Part shown: positions 1-9,300 of the stretch, in pieces
Position numbering within the stretch: the first letter of the stretch is position 1
Layout of the letters: the number at the start of each line of letters is the position of its first letter
From: Cryobacterium melibiosiphilum
GTDB lineage: Bacteria > Actinomycetota > Actinomycetes > Actinomycetales > Microbacteriaceae
Length of the DNA: 64,000 nt
Assembly (NCBI RefSeq): GCF_003602235.1
Contig: NZ_QZVS01000074.1
Location: forward strand, 1,853 to 65,852
Reading direction: 5' to 3'
The notes under the pieces: generated by a model
What the model was told of the DNA's origin: nothing
Database searches by the model: none
The model's input: the letters and a program-made list of their open reading frames with translations, nothing else
Translations under genes and position numbers: made by a program

Positions 1-1629
1 GCGGGCGTCGGGGTGGAAGGCGCTCGGGTGGTGCTCGGGCGCGGCTATCCCGACCGGGTGAGCAACCGCGGGGGGAGCATCCGCTGCCTGCGTCGTCGGG
101 CTGGAACCCCCACCGCCCGAGCCATTCGAGCCGGAGCCCGGCCCGCCGCGGCGACGGCGGATGAGCTTCACGAGCGGCGGCACCAGCAGGAACAGCGCGA
201 TCACCGTGTAGATGACGACCGGCACCGGCTCGCTGACGAGGGCGGCCGGGTCGCCGCTGCTGATCTGCAGCGCGCGGCGCAGCTGGCGTTCCATCTCCGG
301 GCCGAGGATGGCGCCGACGATGATCGGCAGTACGGGGAACCCGAAGCGGCGGGCCATGTAGCCGAGCGCCCCGATCAGCAGCAGGATCAGAATATTGAAA
401 GTCTGCATGCCCGCCGCGTAGGCGCCGAGGGTGGCGAAGAACAGGATGCCGCCGTAGAGGTAGGGTCGCGGGATGCGCAGCAGCTTCGCCCAGAGCGGAG
501 CGAGCGGCAGGTTCAGCGCGAGCAGCAGCGTATTGCCGATGAAGAGGCTCGCGATCAGGGTCCAGACCAGCAGCGGTTCGGTCTCGAACAGCAGCGGTCC
601 GGGGGCGAGTCCGTACTGGTTGAAGGCGGCGATCATGACCGCGGCGGTCGCCGTGGTTGGCAGCCCGAGCGTCAGCAGCGGCACCAGCGTGCCGGCAGCG
701 GATGCGTTATTGGCCGCCTCGGGGCCGGCCACGCCCTCGATGGCGCCGTGGCCGAATTCTTCGGGGTGCTTGGAGAGTTTCTTCTCGGTGGCGTAGGAGA
801 GGAAGGTGGGGATCTCCGCCCCGCCGGCCGGAATGGCGCCGAACGGGAACCCGATGACGGTGCCGCGCAGCCAGGGCTTCCAGCTGCGCTTCCAGTCCTC
901 CTTGGCCATCCACGGCACACCGACCGGAATCGTGGCGGGTTTGCCGTGGCGCAGGTGGGCGGCGATCCAGAGGGCCTCGCCGACGGCGAACAGGGCCACC
1001 GCGATGACCACCACGTCGATTCCGCCGCTGAGCAGTGGCTGACCGAAGGTGAGCCGCGGCTGACCGGTGGTGACGTCCATGCCGACCAGCCCGATCGCCA
1101 GGCCGATGAACAGCGACGACAGGCCGCGGATGCGACTGGACCCGAGCACGGTGCTGACCGCCACGAACGCGAACACCATCATGGCGAAGTAGGAGGGAGC
1201 GCCGAGGCTGATGGCGATCGCCACGATGAACGGGGCGACGAAGACGATCCCGGCGGTGGCGAGGGTACCGGCGACGAACGAGCCGATTGCCGCCGTGGCG
1301 AGCGCCTGGGCGCCCCGCCCAGCCTTGGCCATCTTGTTGCCCTCGAGCGCGGTGACGACCGAGGAGGACTCCCCCGGGGTGTTGAGCAGGATGGAGGTGG
1401 TCGAGCCGCCATACATGCCGCCGTAGTAGATGCCCGCGAACATGATGAGCGAGCCGGTGACGTCGAGCGCGTAGGTCAGCGGCAGCAGGAGGGCGACCGT
1501 CATGGCCGGTCCGATGCCGGGCAGCACGCCCACGGCGGTGCCGAGCAGCACCCCGATGAGGGCGAAGAGCAGGTTTTGCAGGGTCAGCGCGTTCGCAAAC
1601 CCGTCCATCAAAAGGGAGAGGTTGTCCAT
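1..1629 (-). CDS. tctA: TctA, large permease subunit of tripartite tricarboxylate transporter (3' end cut by window edge)
   Basis: Integral membrane subunit of a TTT-family importer that takes up citrate-like carboxylates, driven by the ion gradient and fed by the binding protein TctC. The protein begins [15 protein letters not shown] and has the family's glycine/proline-rich loops ([11 protein letters not shown] near residue 38, [19 protein letters not shown] near residue 70) and about twelve hydrophobic segments. The frame is open to base 1. About 543 codons are visible, already more than the usual 500, and the last 50 visible residues are a Gly/Ser/Ala/Pro-rich tail, so the stop should lie just beyond the edge. 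The start ATG shares one base with the tctB stop (TGATG), so translation is probably coupled. Confidence 0.93.
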   Translation of the reverse strand, partial: MDNLSLLMDGFANALTLQNLLFALIGVLLGTAVGVLPGIGPAMTVALLLPLTYALDVTGSLIMFAGIYYGGMYGGSTTSILLNTPGESSSVVTALEGNKMAKAGRGAQALATAAIGSFVAGTLATAGIVFVAPFIVAIAISLGAPSYFAMMVFAFVAVSTVLGSSRIRGLSSLFIGLAIGLVGMDVTTGQPRLTFGQPLLSGGIDVVVIAVALFAVGEALWIAAHLRHGKPATIPVGVPWMAKEDWKRSWKPWLRGTVIGFPFGAIPAGGAEIPTFLSYATEKKLSKHPEEFGHGAIEGVAGPEAANNASAAGTLVPLLTLGLPTTATAAVMIAAFNQYGLAPGPLLFETEPLLVWTLIASLFIGNTLLLALNLPLAPLWAKLLRIPRPYLYGGILFFATLGAYAAGMQTFNILILLLIGALGYMARRFGFPVLPIIVGAILGPEMERQLRRALQISSGDPAALVSEPVPVVIYTVIALFLLVPPLVKLIRRRRGGPGSGSNGSGGGGSSPTTQAADAPPAVAHPVGIAAPEHHPSAFHPDAR

Positions 1630-2192
1630 CAGAGGATTCCTGTCAACAAGCCGGCCGGCAGCGGAATGCCGAGCCCGAGTACAAAGCCGTAGAAGGTGCC
1701 GACGGCGAGCAGGGCCCCGATCACGAGGGCCCAGAGGTAGCGCTTCGAGCCGAGCAGCAGGCTCGAGGCGTAGAACAGCAGGGCACTGGCGACGACGTAG
1801 CCGAGAAAGTCCATCGTGAGGGCGTAGGTGGCTATCACACCGGCCAGGCCGAACACGGTCGGCCAGTGGGCGCCCTGCGACAGGTCGATGTCTTCGCCGT
1901 CTTCAGCGTCGGCGGCGCCTCCGCGCATCACGTCAATGGTGAGCGCGATCGCGCAGAGGCCGAGGCCGACCGCGATGATGTACGGCACGACCTGCGGGCC
2001 CATCACCCCGGCGTTGATGCTCAATTTCTTGATGTGCGCGGCGTCCCAGGCGACGATGAGGGCGAGCACGGCGAGCACGGCGGCGACGCCGAGCTCGGCC
2101 TTGCCGCGCAGCACCGCGGGCACCCGGCTCACCGTTGGAGTTGCCGACTGGGCCGCTCCCCCGTTGGGGGCGCCCGCGGTGCGGTCGCTCAT
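1629..2192 (-). CDS. tctB: TctB, small permease subunit of tripartite tricarboxylate transporter
   Basis: Small membrane subunit (187 aa) of the TctABC system. There is a polar N-terminus of about 25 residues, then four hydrophobic segments, among them stretches around [18 protein letters not shown] and [19 protein letters not shown], as in TctB proteins. Length is slightly above the usual 150-170. It overlaps tctC by 4 nt upstream (ATGA) and tctA by 1 nt downstream, so the three subunits form one operon read leftward. Family assignment rests on hydropathy and position as much as on motifs, since TctB is poorly conserved. Confidence 0.88.
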   Translation of the reverse strand: MSDRTAGAPNGGAAQSATPTVSRVPAVLRGKAELGVAAVLAVLALIVAWDAAHIKKLSINAGVMGPQVVPYIIAVGLGLCAIALTIDVMRGGAADAEDGEDIDLSQGAHWPTVFGLAGVIATYALTMDFLGYVVASALLFYASSLLLGSKRYLWALVIGALLAVGTFYGFVLGLGIPLPAGLLTGIL

Positions 2193-3199
2193 ACCAGGCC
2201 CAGGCTTTCGAGAACCGTGGCTACACGCTCGTCCTGCTCAGTGAGGAAGGTCGCGAACTCGTCACCGGTGACGAAGGCGTCGGTCCAGCCGTTGGACTCG
2301 AGCACGTCGGCCCATTCGTCGCTGTCGTGCATCTCGGTCACGGCGGTCACGAGACGGGCGGTCTGTTCGTCGGTGAGGCCGGGGGCGGCGAGCAGTCCAC
2401 GCCAGTTGGTGAAGACCAGATCGACGCCCTCTTCGGTCAGGGTCGGAGCGTCGAGCACCGGAACGCGCTCTTCGCTGGTGACCGCGAGCACGCGCAGGTC
2501 GCCGGCCTTGACCTGCTCGAGGAACTCGCCGTAGCCCGACGCCGCGAACTGCAGCTTGCCGCCGAGGATCGCGGGAAGCAGCTCGCCGCCACCGTCGTAG
2601 GTGATGAAGTTGACGGCGCTCGGGTCGATGCCCACGGCATCCGCCAGCTGCATCGGCAGCAGGTGGTCGGGGCCGCCGGGCGAGGAGCCGCCGCCGACGG
2701 CGAAGCTGGCCGGGTCGACCTTCCACGCGGTGATCATGTCGTCGAGGGTCTGGTAGGGCGAGTCGGCGGGTACGAAGATCGCACCGGCCTCTTCGATCAG
2801 GCGGGCGATCGGGGTCGCGTCGGCGACCTTGGCGTCGCCCTCGTTCGTGTATGCGGCACCGACGACGCCGAGGCCCATCATGAGCAGGAAGTCGGCGTTG
2901 CCGGTCTCGGTGAGGGTGCGGGCCAGGCCCACGGTTCCGCCGGCGCCGGCGAGGTTGGTGACCTCGGTGCCGGTGGCGACGCCGATATCGTCCATGACCT
3001 TGACGGCGGCACGGCCGGTGACGTCATAACCGCTGCCCGGCGCGTTGGGCACCATCACCTGGAGGTTTTCGATCGGGCCGGCGTTGGTGGCGGCCACGTT
3101 GGCGGTGCCGGTGACCCCGCAGGCGCTGAGCGCGACGACCAGGGTCGTGGCGATGAATGCGGTGCCGAGCAGGCGCCGCGTCGCTGTGTGAATGCGCAT
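2189..3199 (-). CDS. tctC: TctC, tricarboxylate-binding lipoprotein
   Basis: Extracytoplasmic solute receptor (336 aa) of the TTT importer, first gene of the operon. Residues 1-26 are a lipoprotein signal peptide ending in the lipobox ALSAC, so Cys27 should be lipidated. The mature part has the Bug/TctC features: APGSGYDVTGRAA near residue 52, the VGGGSSPGGPDHL region, and FITYDGGGELLPAILGG. The ligand is probably citrate or a related tri- or dicarboxylate; the exact substrate cannot be read from sequence. GAGGA is spaced well before the ATG. A CitA/CitB-type two-component system is divergent upstream; in Corynebacterium glutamicum such a pair controls tctCBA, which supports the same role here. 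Confidence 0.92.
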   Translation of the reverse strand: MRIHTATRRLLGTAFIATTLVVALSACGVTGTANVAATNAGPIENLQVMVPNAPGSGYDVTGRAAVKVMDDIGVATGTEVTNLAGAGGTVGLARTLTETGNADFLLMMGLGVVGAAYTNEGDAKVADATPIARLIEEAGAIFVPADSPYQTLDDMITAWKVDPASFAVGGGSSPGGPDHLLPMQLADAVGIDPSAVNFITYDGGGELLPAILGGKLQFAASGYGEFLEQVKAGDLRVLAVTSEERVPVLDAPTLTEEGVDLVFTNWRGLLAAPGLTDEQTARLVTAVTEMHDSDEWADVLESNGWTDAFVTGDEFATFLTEQDERVATVLESLGLV

Positions 3200-3216
3200 T
3201 GCAATCCTCTTTGATT

Positions 3217-3252
3217 GTCGGTGGTGTGTGTCGGTGGTGTGTGTCGGTGGTG
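3217..3252. repeat. 13-bp tandem repeat in the tct/sensor-kinase intergenic region
   Basis: Nearly three copies of GTCGGTGGTGTGT lie just upstream of the tctC ribosome binding site, in the leader of tctC. No function can be assigned. Copy-number change here would alter tctC leader length. Confidence 0.75.
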
Positions 3253-3322
3253 CTGCTGCAAACCAGGGACAGCGTCAACGCTGCCCTCCCTCAGTGTGCG
3301 CACTGGGCCGTTCGGGTCACAA

Positions 3323-3363
3323 CTTGTGGTTGCAACGGATGTTGTGGAGCTTGTGGTTGCAAC
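3323..3363. promoter_or_regulatory. Candidate response-regulator operator (two direct repeats)
   Basis: The 14-mer CTTGTGGTTGCAAC occurs twice, at 3323-3336 and 3350-3363, 27 bp apart start to start. Each copy ends in the perfect palindrome GTTGCAAC. The site lies between divergent tctC and the histidine kinase gene, where the product of the neighbouring response-regulator gene would be expected to bind. The repeats are visible; the link to that regulator is inference. Confidence 0.5.
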
Positions 3364-3461
3364 TCCCGCGCGGCCAAGTGGTTTCTTTTTGTCGGTGGAA
3401 TGAGCGACTATTCTCTTGGCCATTGTTGTCTCTTGGCCACCGGTGTCTGAGAGGAGGATCC

Positions 3462-5492
3462 GTGCCGACCACGTCACCCGTGCCTGCGCGTCGCAGCCCG
3501 ACCGGGCGCTCCCGGCTCAGCCTCACCCGCCAGCTGCTCATCTTCCAGCTCACCCTGATCGCCCTGGTGCTGGTCGCCGTCACCGCCATTTCACTCGAGC
3601 AGTCCCGATCCGGCTTCGTCGACCAGGCAGAGCGACGCATGCTCGCCGTCGCCGAATACACCGCCGCGAACCCGCTGCTGCGCAGCCTGCTCTCCGCCGA
3701 CGACGCGCTGCCCCAGCAGCTGACCGCACCGGTCGAGTCGTTGCGCACGACGACCGGGGTCGATCAACTGATCGTGACGGATGCCGGGGGCCGCGTCATC
3801 GCCTCGCCCGCCGACCCGAGGCTGCTCGGCACGACACTGATGCCGGGCGGCGACAGGTCCGAGGGAGCCTGGGGCGGGGAAACCACCCTCGGCACGGCGC
3901 CACACGACGCGCCGCACGTGCTCGGCCAGGTACCCGTCATCTCCAACGCCGGCGGCCAGGTCGCAACGGTCATCGCGGCGCGTGAGATTCCCGAGCTGAC
4001 CGGGCTGCTCGCCGCGGCCGCTCCCAACCTGCTGACCTACCTCGGGGTCGCCGCGGTGCTCGGCATCGCCGGGTCGTTGTTGCTCGCCGCCCGGGTGAAA
4101 CGCCAGACCCTCGGCCTCGAACCCGACCAGATCGCTCGATTGGTGGAGCACCGGGAGGCGATGATCCACGGCATCCGCGAGGGCATCGTTTCCGTCGCTG
4201 CCGACGGCACCATCACGCTCATCAACGACAGCGCCCGGCGCCTGCTGGGCTTGCCCGGCACGGTCGAGGGCTCCCGCATCGACGAGGTCGGCCTTGAGGC
4301 CGCCGCGGTGCAGGCGCTGCGCAGCCACGGCATCGACGACCACGATTCCGCGCTCGTCAACGGCGGCGTGCTGCTCGTGCTCAACCAGACCACGATCTAC
4401 CCGCCGCGCGGGCATCCCGAGGTCGTGACCACGCTTCGGGACCGGACTGAGCTCGTCACCCTGCAGCACGACCTCGGCAGCAGTCGTCAGGCCACCGACA
4501 CCCTGCGCGCGCAGACGCACGAGTTCGCGAACCGGCTGCACACGATTTCGATGCTGATGCAGCTCGGCGACACCGAAGCCGCGGTCGAGTACATCGATGC
4601 GGTCACCCGGGATCGCACCGAGCTCGACAGCACCATCCTGACCCGGGTGCAGGAACCCGCCGTCGCCGCGCTGCTCATCGCGAAGACCTCACTGGCCCGG
4701 GAGCGCGGAGCAGACCTGACCCTCACCGCCGGTTCAGCCTTGCCGCGCGTCGACGCTGAACTCTCGACCGATCTCGTGACGGTGCTCGGCAACCTCATCG
4801 ACAACGCACTCGACGCGGTCGGCGACGTTGTCGGCGGCGCCGACGTGCGCCTCGTCGAGGTTGACCTGCGCGAGGTCGACCTGCCCGAGGCCGACCGGCC
4901 CGAGGCCGACCGGCCCGAGGTCGACCGGCATAGAGCGCACCAGCCTGCCCTGCCGCCGGCCGACATCGACCGTCTCGCCGGGAAATCGACCGTCGCGGGG
5001 TCGGCCGTGCGGGTCACGGTGCGCGACACGGGTCCCGGCATCCATACCGACCTGCTCGAGCGGGTGTTCGACGTGGGGGTGACGTCGAAAGCGCCCTCTC
5101 CGAGCGGATCGGACCACGGTTATGGCCTGGCCATCGTGCGGCTCGTCGCGACCCGCCGCGGAGGCCAGATCACCTACCAACACGATCACGGCGCAGTCTT
5201 CGAGGCCGTGTTACCCAGCCGCGCGGCGCTCACCGGCGCCGGTCCGGCCCTCGAAACCGATCCGATTGCGGGGGCGTTCGTGACCGCGAATCCATGGGCC
5301 ACGACGCCAGCGGATGCCGACGACGGCGCGCCGGAGACAGGCCCACCCCCGTCCGGAAACGCCCGTTCCGGGCACGCACCGTCCCAGACGGCGAGCGCGG
5401 GCCCGATACGCGCAGGGACAGCGGATTCCGGTTCGGCCCCGGGGAGCGGGCGGGAACATCCGTCGCCCGATGAGGAGGCCCATCGTGTGTGA
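3462..5492 (+). CDS. Sensor histidine kinase, CitA/DcuS type
   Basis: Membrane sensor (676 aa) expected to detect citrate-like acids and phosphorylate the adjacent regulator. Start GTG is chosen because GAGGAGG lies 4 nt upstream; coding upstream of it is implausible. Order: TM1 about residues 24-46; extracytoplasmic Cache/PAS-like sensor about 47-185; TM2 about 187-211; cytoplasmic PAS about 225-330; His353 in HEFANRLHTISMLMQLG; N-box NLIDNALDAV from 444; G1 box DTGPGI from 522; GYGLAIVR. Unusual: a repeat-rich insert (residues about 463-506, LPEADRPEADRPEVDR) sits between the N and G1 boxes in the ATPase domain, and the C-terminus has a long low-complexity tail. The stop overlaps the regulator start by 8 nt. 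Confidence 0.9.
   Translation: MPTTSPVPARRSPTGRSRLSLTRQLLIFQLTLIALVLVAVTAISLEQSRSGFVDQAERRMLAVAEYTAANPLLRSLLSADDALPQQLTAPVESLRTTTGVDQLIVTDAGGRVIASPADPRLLGTTLMPGGDRSEGAWGGETTLGTAPHDAPHVLGQVPVISNAGGQVATVIAAREIPELTGLLAAAAPNLLTYLGVAAVLGIAGSLLLAARVKRQTLGLEPDQIARLVEHREAMIHGIREGIVSVAADGTITLINDSARRLLGLPGTVEGSRIDEVGLEAAAVQALRSHGIDDHDSALVNGGVLLVLNQTTIYPPRGHPEVVTTLRDRTELVTLQHDLGSSRQATDTLRAQTHEFANRLHTISMLMQLGDTEAAVEYIDAVTRDRTELDSTILTRVQEPAVAALLIAKTSLARERGADLTLTAGSALPRVDAELSTDLVTVLGNLIDNALDAVGDVVGGADVRLVEVDLREVDLPEADRPEADRPEVDRHRAHQPALPPADIDRLAGKSTVAGSAVRVTVRDTGPGIHTDLLERVFDVGVTSKAPSPSGSDHGYGLAIVRLVATRRGGQITYQHDHGAVFEAVLPSRAALTGAGPALETDPIAGAFVTANPWATTPADADDGAPETGPPPSGNARSGHAPSQTASAGPIRAGTADSGSAPGSGREHPSPDEEAHRV
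4848..4935 (+). repeat. 15-bp imperfect tandem repeats inside the kinase ATPase domain
   Basis: Five or so copies of a 15-bp unit resembling GAGGYCGACCKGCCC encode the acidic series EVDLPEADRPEADRPEVDR. The copies keep the reading frame because the unit is five codons. They lie in an insert between the N box and G1 box of the kinase. Confidence 0.8.
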
Positions 5493-6174
5493 GGTTCTGA
5501 TCGTCGACGACGATTTCATGGTGGCGCGGGCGCACGAGCGGATCGTGGGCCAACTCGAAGGATTTCGCGTGGTGGGCGTGGCCCACACCGGCACCGAAGC
5601 GCTGGCGGCGATCACGCGGTTGCACCCGCAGCTCGTGCTGCTCGACATGTACCTGCCCGACATGACCGGGCTCGACGTGATTCGACAGGCCCGGGCGGGC
5701 ACCCACACGCTCGACTTTCTCGTGCTGAGCGCCGCCCGGGAACCCGAGATGGTTGCCGCGGCGCTGCAAGGCGGAATCGTGAGCTATCTGTTGAAGCCGT
5801 TCAAGATCACCGAGTTGCAGGCGCGGCTGGCGGCCTACGCCGAGCGTCGGCGCCTGCTCGCCCAGCCCGGTGACGTCAGCCAGGACGACCTCGATCTGCT
5901 GCTGGGATCCACGCCGACGGGGGTGATCCAGACCGCGCCGGCCTTGCCGAAGGGCCTCAGCAAGGAAACCGGGGTGCTCGTGGAGCGGGCGCTGCGCAGC
6001 GCGGCTCCCGACCTCGCCGCGTCGGAGTGTGGTGAGGCCCTCGGACTCTCACGGGTCGTCGCACGTAAATACCTGGAGCGTCTCGTCGAGATCGGCGACG
6101 CCGTCGTCACCCTGCGCTACGGCCAGACCGGCCGTCCGCAGCGCCGTTATGCCTGGGCCCACCCGCCCCAATAG
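5485..6174 (+). CDS. Response regulator, CitB/DcuR type
   Basis: Cytoplasmic DNA-binding regulator (229 aa), partner of the upstream kinase. Start GTG at 5485 is preferred because GAGGAGG (5472-5478) lies 6 nt before it, the same arrangement as for the kinase; an ATG at 5470 is the alternative. Receiver domain about residues 3-118 with acidic pocket D8-D10, phospho-acceptor D54 in LLLDMYLPD and the conserved Lys in LLKPFK. A C-terminal helix-turn-helix follows (about 165-225, LAASECGEALGLSRVVARKYLERL), as in CitB/DcuR. It probably controls the divergent tctCBA operon and perhaps itself. Confidence 0.9.
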   Translation: MCEVLIVDDDFMVARAHERIVGQLEGFRVVGVAHTGTEALAAITRLHPQLVLLDMYLPDMTGLDVIRQARAGTHTLDFLVLSAAREPEMVAAALQGGIVSYLLKPFKITELQARLAAYAERRRLLAQPGDVSQDDLDLLLGSTPTGVIQTAPALPKGLSKETGVLVERALRSAAPDLAASECGEALGLSRVVARKYLERLVEIGDAVVTLRYGQTGRPQRRYAWAHPPQ

Positions 6175-6362
6175 GCGCGCTGAGTTGCGAGCAGCGACTT
6201 GAGAAAAGGGGTTTGAACGAAGCTACACGAGGGAAGTTATCCACACCCTGACATTGCCTCTGAGCCGGCGGGCGTGCGAGAAGGTACCCTGAACGGGAGG
6301 GACGGTCGCCCAGGACGCAGGTCAATCCGGGCGCCGAGCGCGCAGGCACCGAAGGGGGATCG

Positions 6363-9300
6363 ATGTCACAAATCGGTGGGGACGACTTCTTTGCACGGTA
6401 CGCGGGGCGAACCGACTGGCCGCACAACGCGCGCGACCTGGCCGATTCCACGCTCTGTCCAGCCTGCCAGGCGCCACTCACCGGTCCGGTGTGCACGCAG
6501 TGTTCCCTCGACCTGCGCCATCCGGCCGCCGCGGAACTGCTGACCGCTTCGACGGATGCCGCAGCCGCCTTCGAACACCGCGTCGCCCTGATTGGCCAGA
6601 TCCGCTACGAGACGGCGCAGGCAACCGCCCACGCGACCGCCCAAGCCCAAGCCCAAGCCCAAGCCCAAGCCCAAGTGCAGGCCTACGCCCAGGTCCAGGA
6701 GACGCTGCACGTCCACGCTCCCGTGGCCGATGGGGAACCGCCGGCCGTCGACACGCCGACCAGCGCACAGCTTGACCCCGCGAAGCTCGACCCCGCGAAC
6801 CTAGACCCCGCGAACACGGCGATTCCGCCGATCACGGCTATCCCACCACGCCCACCCGTCCCCGCGCGCCGTGCCGCCGCCGACGCCCCTACCCCACCGG
6901 CGCGCGCCACACGCTCGAGCGTGCAGGTGCTGCTCCTCATCGTCGGCGTCGTCCTCGTCTCCGTCGCGGCGATCTTCTTCCTCACTGTGGCGTTCTACTT
7001 CGCCGGCCTGGGAGTGCGCTCCCTCGTCATCGGAGCCGTGACGGCAGCCATCGTCGCGACCGCCGCCGTGGTACGCCGCAAGGGGCTCGTCGCCACCGCC
7101 GAAGGCATCGGCGCCCTCGGCGTCGTACTCGTGCTCCTGGATGCCTGGGCGCTGCGCGCAAACGATCTCGGCGGCCTCGCATCCGCCGACGGCCTGCTCT
7201 ACTGGGGAATCGCCCTGTCACTCTGCGCGGGGCTGTTCCTCGGCTGGCATGCGCTGTCCCGGCTGCGCGTGGCCAGCGTTGCGGGATTTCTCGCTGTGCC
7301 ACCGGGCCTCGGCCTGCTCGCCGCCGGCCTCGCCGCCGACCTCGATCCGCTGCCCCGCGTCTATCTCGCCTGCCTGGTCGCGGCGCTCGGCACGCTCGTG
7401 CACCGGGCGACACTCCCTCGCGCCAACGGTTGGTGGCCGGTCGTCGACCGGGTTCCCGAGCGTCTCAGCCTGCTCGTCATGACGGCGGCGGCGCTGGCGG
7501 GGGCATCCGTCACCGCGCTGTTCGCCGCGCCCGGCACAACCCTGGCCCCGATCTGGTACCTGGGCGGCGTCGCCGCCGTGAGCCTGCTGCACCTCGCCGC
7601 GGTCGGCCGGCTTCAGCTGACGGATGCCGTCTATCGCGGCTTCGCCCACGGTTACGCCGCGCTCGCCGCCGCCGCGCTCGTCGCGATCGCGCCGCACGTC
7701 GCCGTGCGCGCCGAGAGCCTGCCGATGCTGCTCACCGTGCCGGTGCTGGTGGCCGGTTCCCTCGCGCTCGGCCTCGAATTCTCCCGCCCGCGCCTTGGCG
7801 CGCTGCTGCGTCCCGTGGCGGGCTCCGCCGCCATCACGGCCGCCCTGCTGGCAGCCCCGCTCGGGGTCGCCACGGTCGGGGTCGCCGCCTGGCCGCTCGG
7901 GACCGCGCTCGTCACGGCGGTCACCGGTGGCGGCAGCCCGGTCTCGGATCCCACGGACGACAACCTCTGGGCGTTGGGTGCCCTCGTCGCGCTCGGTGCG
8001 CTGACCACCCTCGCGTGGTGGCGCGGCGGTCGACTGCCCACCCGGCGCGCCCTGCTACTCGGGTTCGGGCTGGGCGTCGCGGTGCTCGCGATCGCCTTCC
8101 TCGGCGCACTCGGGCTGGTGCTCGCAGGCTATCTGGGGGTTGCCGTGGTCACCCTCGGCGTTCTCTTGCGCACGGCTCTCGTGCGCGCGGCTCTGCGCAC
8201 GGCCGGGCCCCTCGACCCGGCATTTCCCGGCTGGGTGCGCCCGCAGCTGCTCGTGCTGCTGGCCGTCACGACCGGGCTCGGTTTCCAGATCGGCTGGGCG
8301 AGCTCGGCGACCTGGTGGATCGGCACGACCACGGCCACCCTGCTGGCCTTCGGCTCGCGTCTGTTGGTGCGACGCGACTCCGGAGCCGGGGCACGGGCGG
8401 GGCTGCTCGTCGTCGCGATCGTGCTCACCCTGGTCGCCGCGGGCACAGCGCCGTGGGCCCTCACCCTCGGCTCGAACCCGAGCGCCGACGACGGGCTCGC
8501 GAACGTTCTCGGCGGGCTCACGCTCGCCACCGCCCTGCTGCAGCTGTGGATCGCCCTGCCGACTCGACCGGCTGTCACCGGGAAAACCGCGGATCCCGCG
8601 ATTGCCGAACCGCCACTATCGCTGGCCACACGCATCACGGGCGGCCTCGACACCGTGGAACGCCGCTGGGCGTTCCGCACCCTCCTGCTGCCCACCGTCC
8701 TGGTCTTCGCGGTGCCCGTGGTCGGCAATTCCGCGGCGCTGCTGCAGCCGCAGCCGGCCGCTTTCCTCGCCCACAGCACACTTCTCCTGGCCGCGCTCCT
8801 GTTCTGGACCGTGCTCCCGGCCAACCGCTCCTCCCTCGGTTTCGAGCGCATCGTCGCGGCGGTGGGCCTCACCCCGGTGCTCGCGCTGCTGCTCGACGCC
8901 ATTCTCCAGTCAGTGGATGCCCCCGCCGCGGTGGTCGTGCTGGCCCTCCCCGCCGCAGCGCTGCTGGTGGCGGCCCTGGCCCTGCTGCACGCACGCGGCA
9001 CGCCTGACCGGGACCGCGCCGGCCTCGAAGTCGGCGCGGCGATCGCGCTGATTCCGTCCGTGCTCGCGGCGGTCGTGACGGGGCATCCGCTCGCCTGGCT
9101 GGCCGTGTTGGTGGCCGCCCTCGTCGCGCTCGTGGTGGCGGTCGCCCCCGACGGCCTGTTCGGCTCCATCTCACCGCGGGGACACCTGGGCTGGGTGGCC
9201 CTGCTGCTCGGCGTCGGCGGCCTCTGGATGGGCCTGGCACGGGCCGGCACCGAGGCCCTCGAGCCCTACGTGCTGCCGGTCGCGGCGGCGCTGCTCGGGC

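Noticed and set aside
13..1692. 559-codon plus-strand frame over tctA
   Set aside because: Antisense shadow of a clear TctA sequence.
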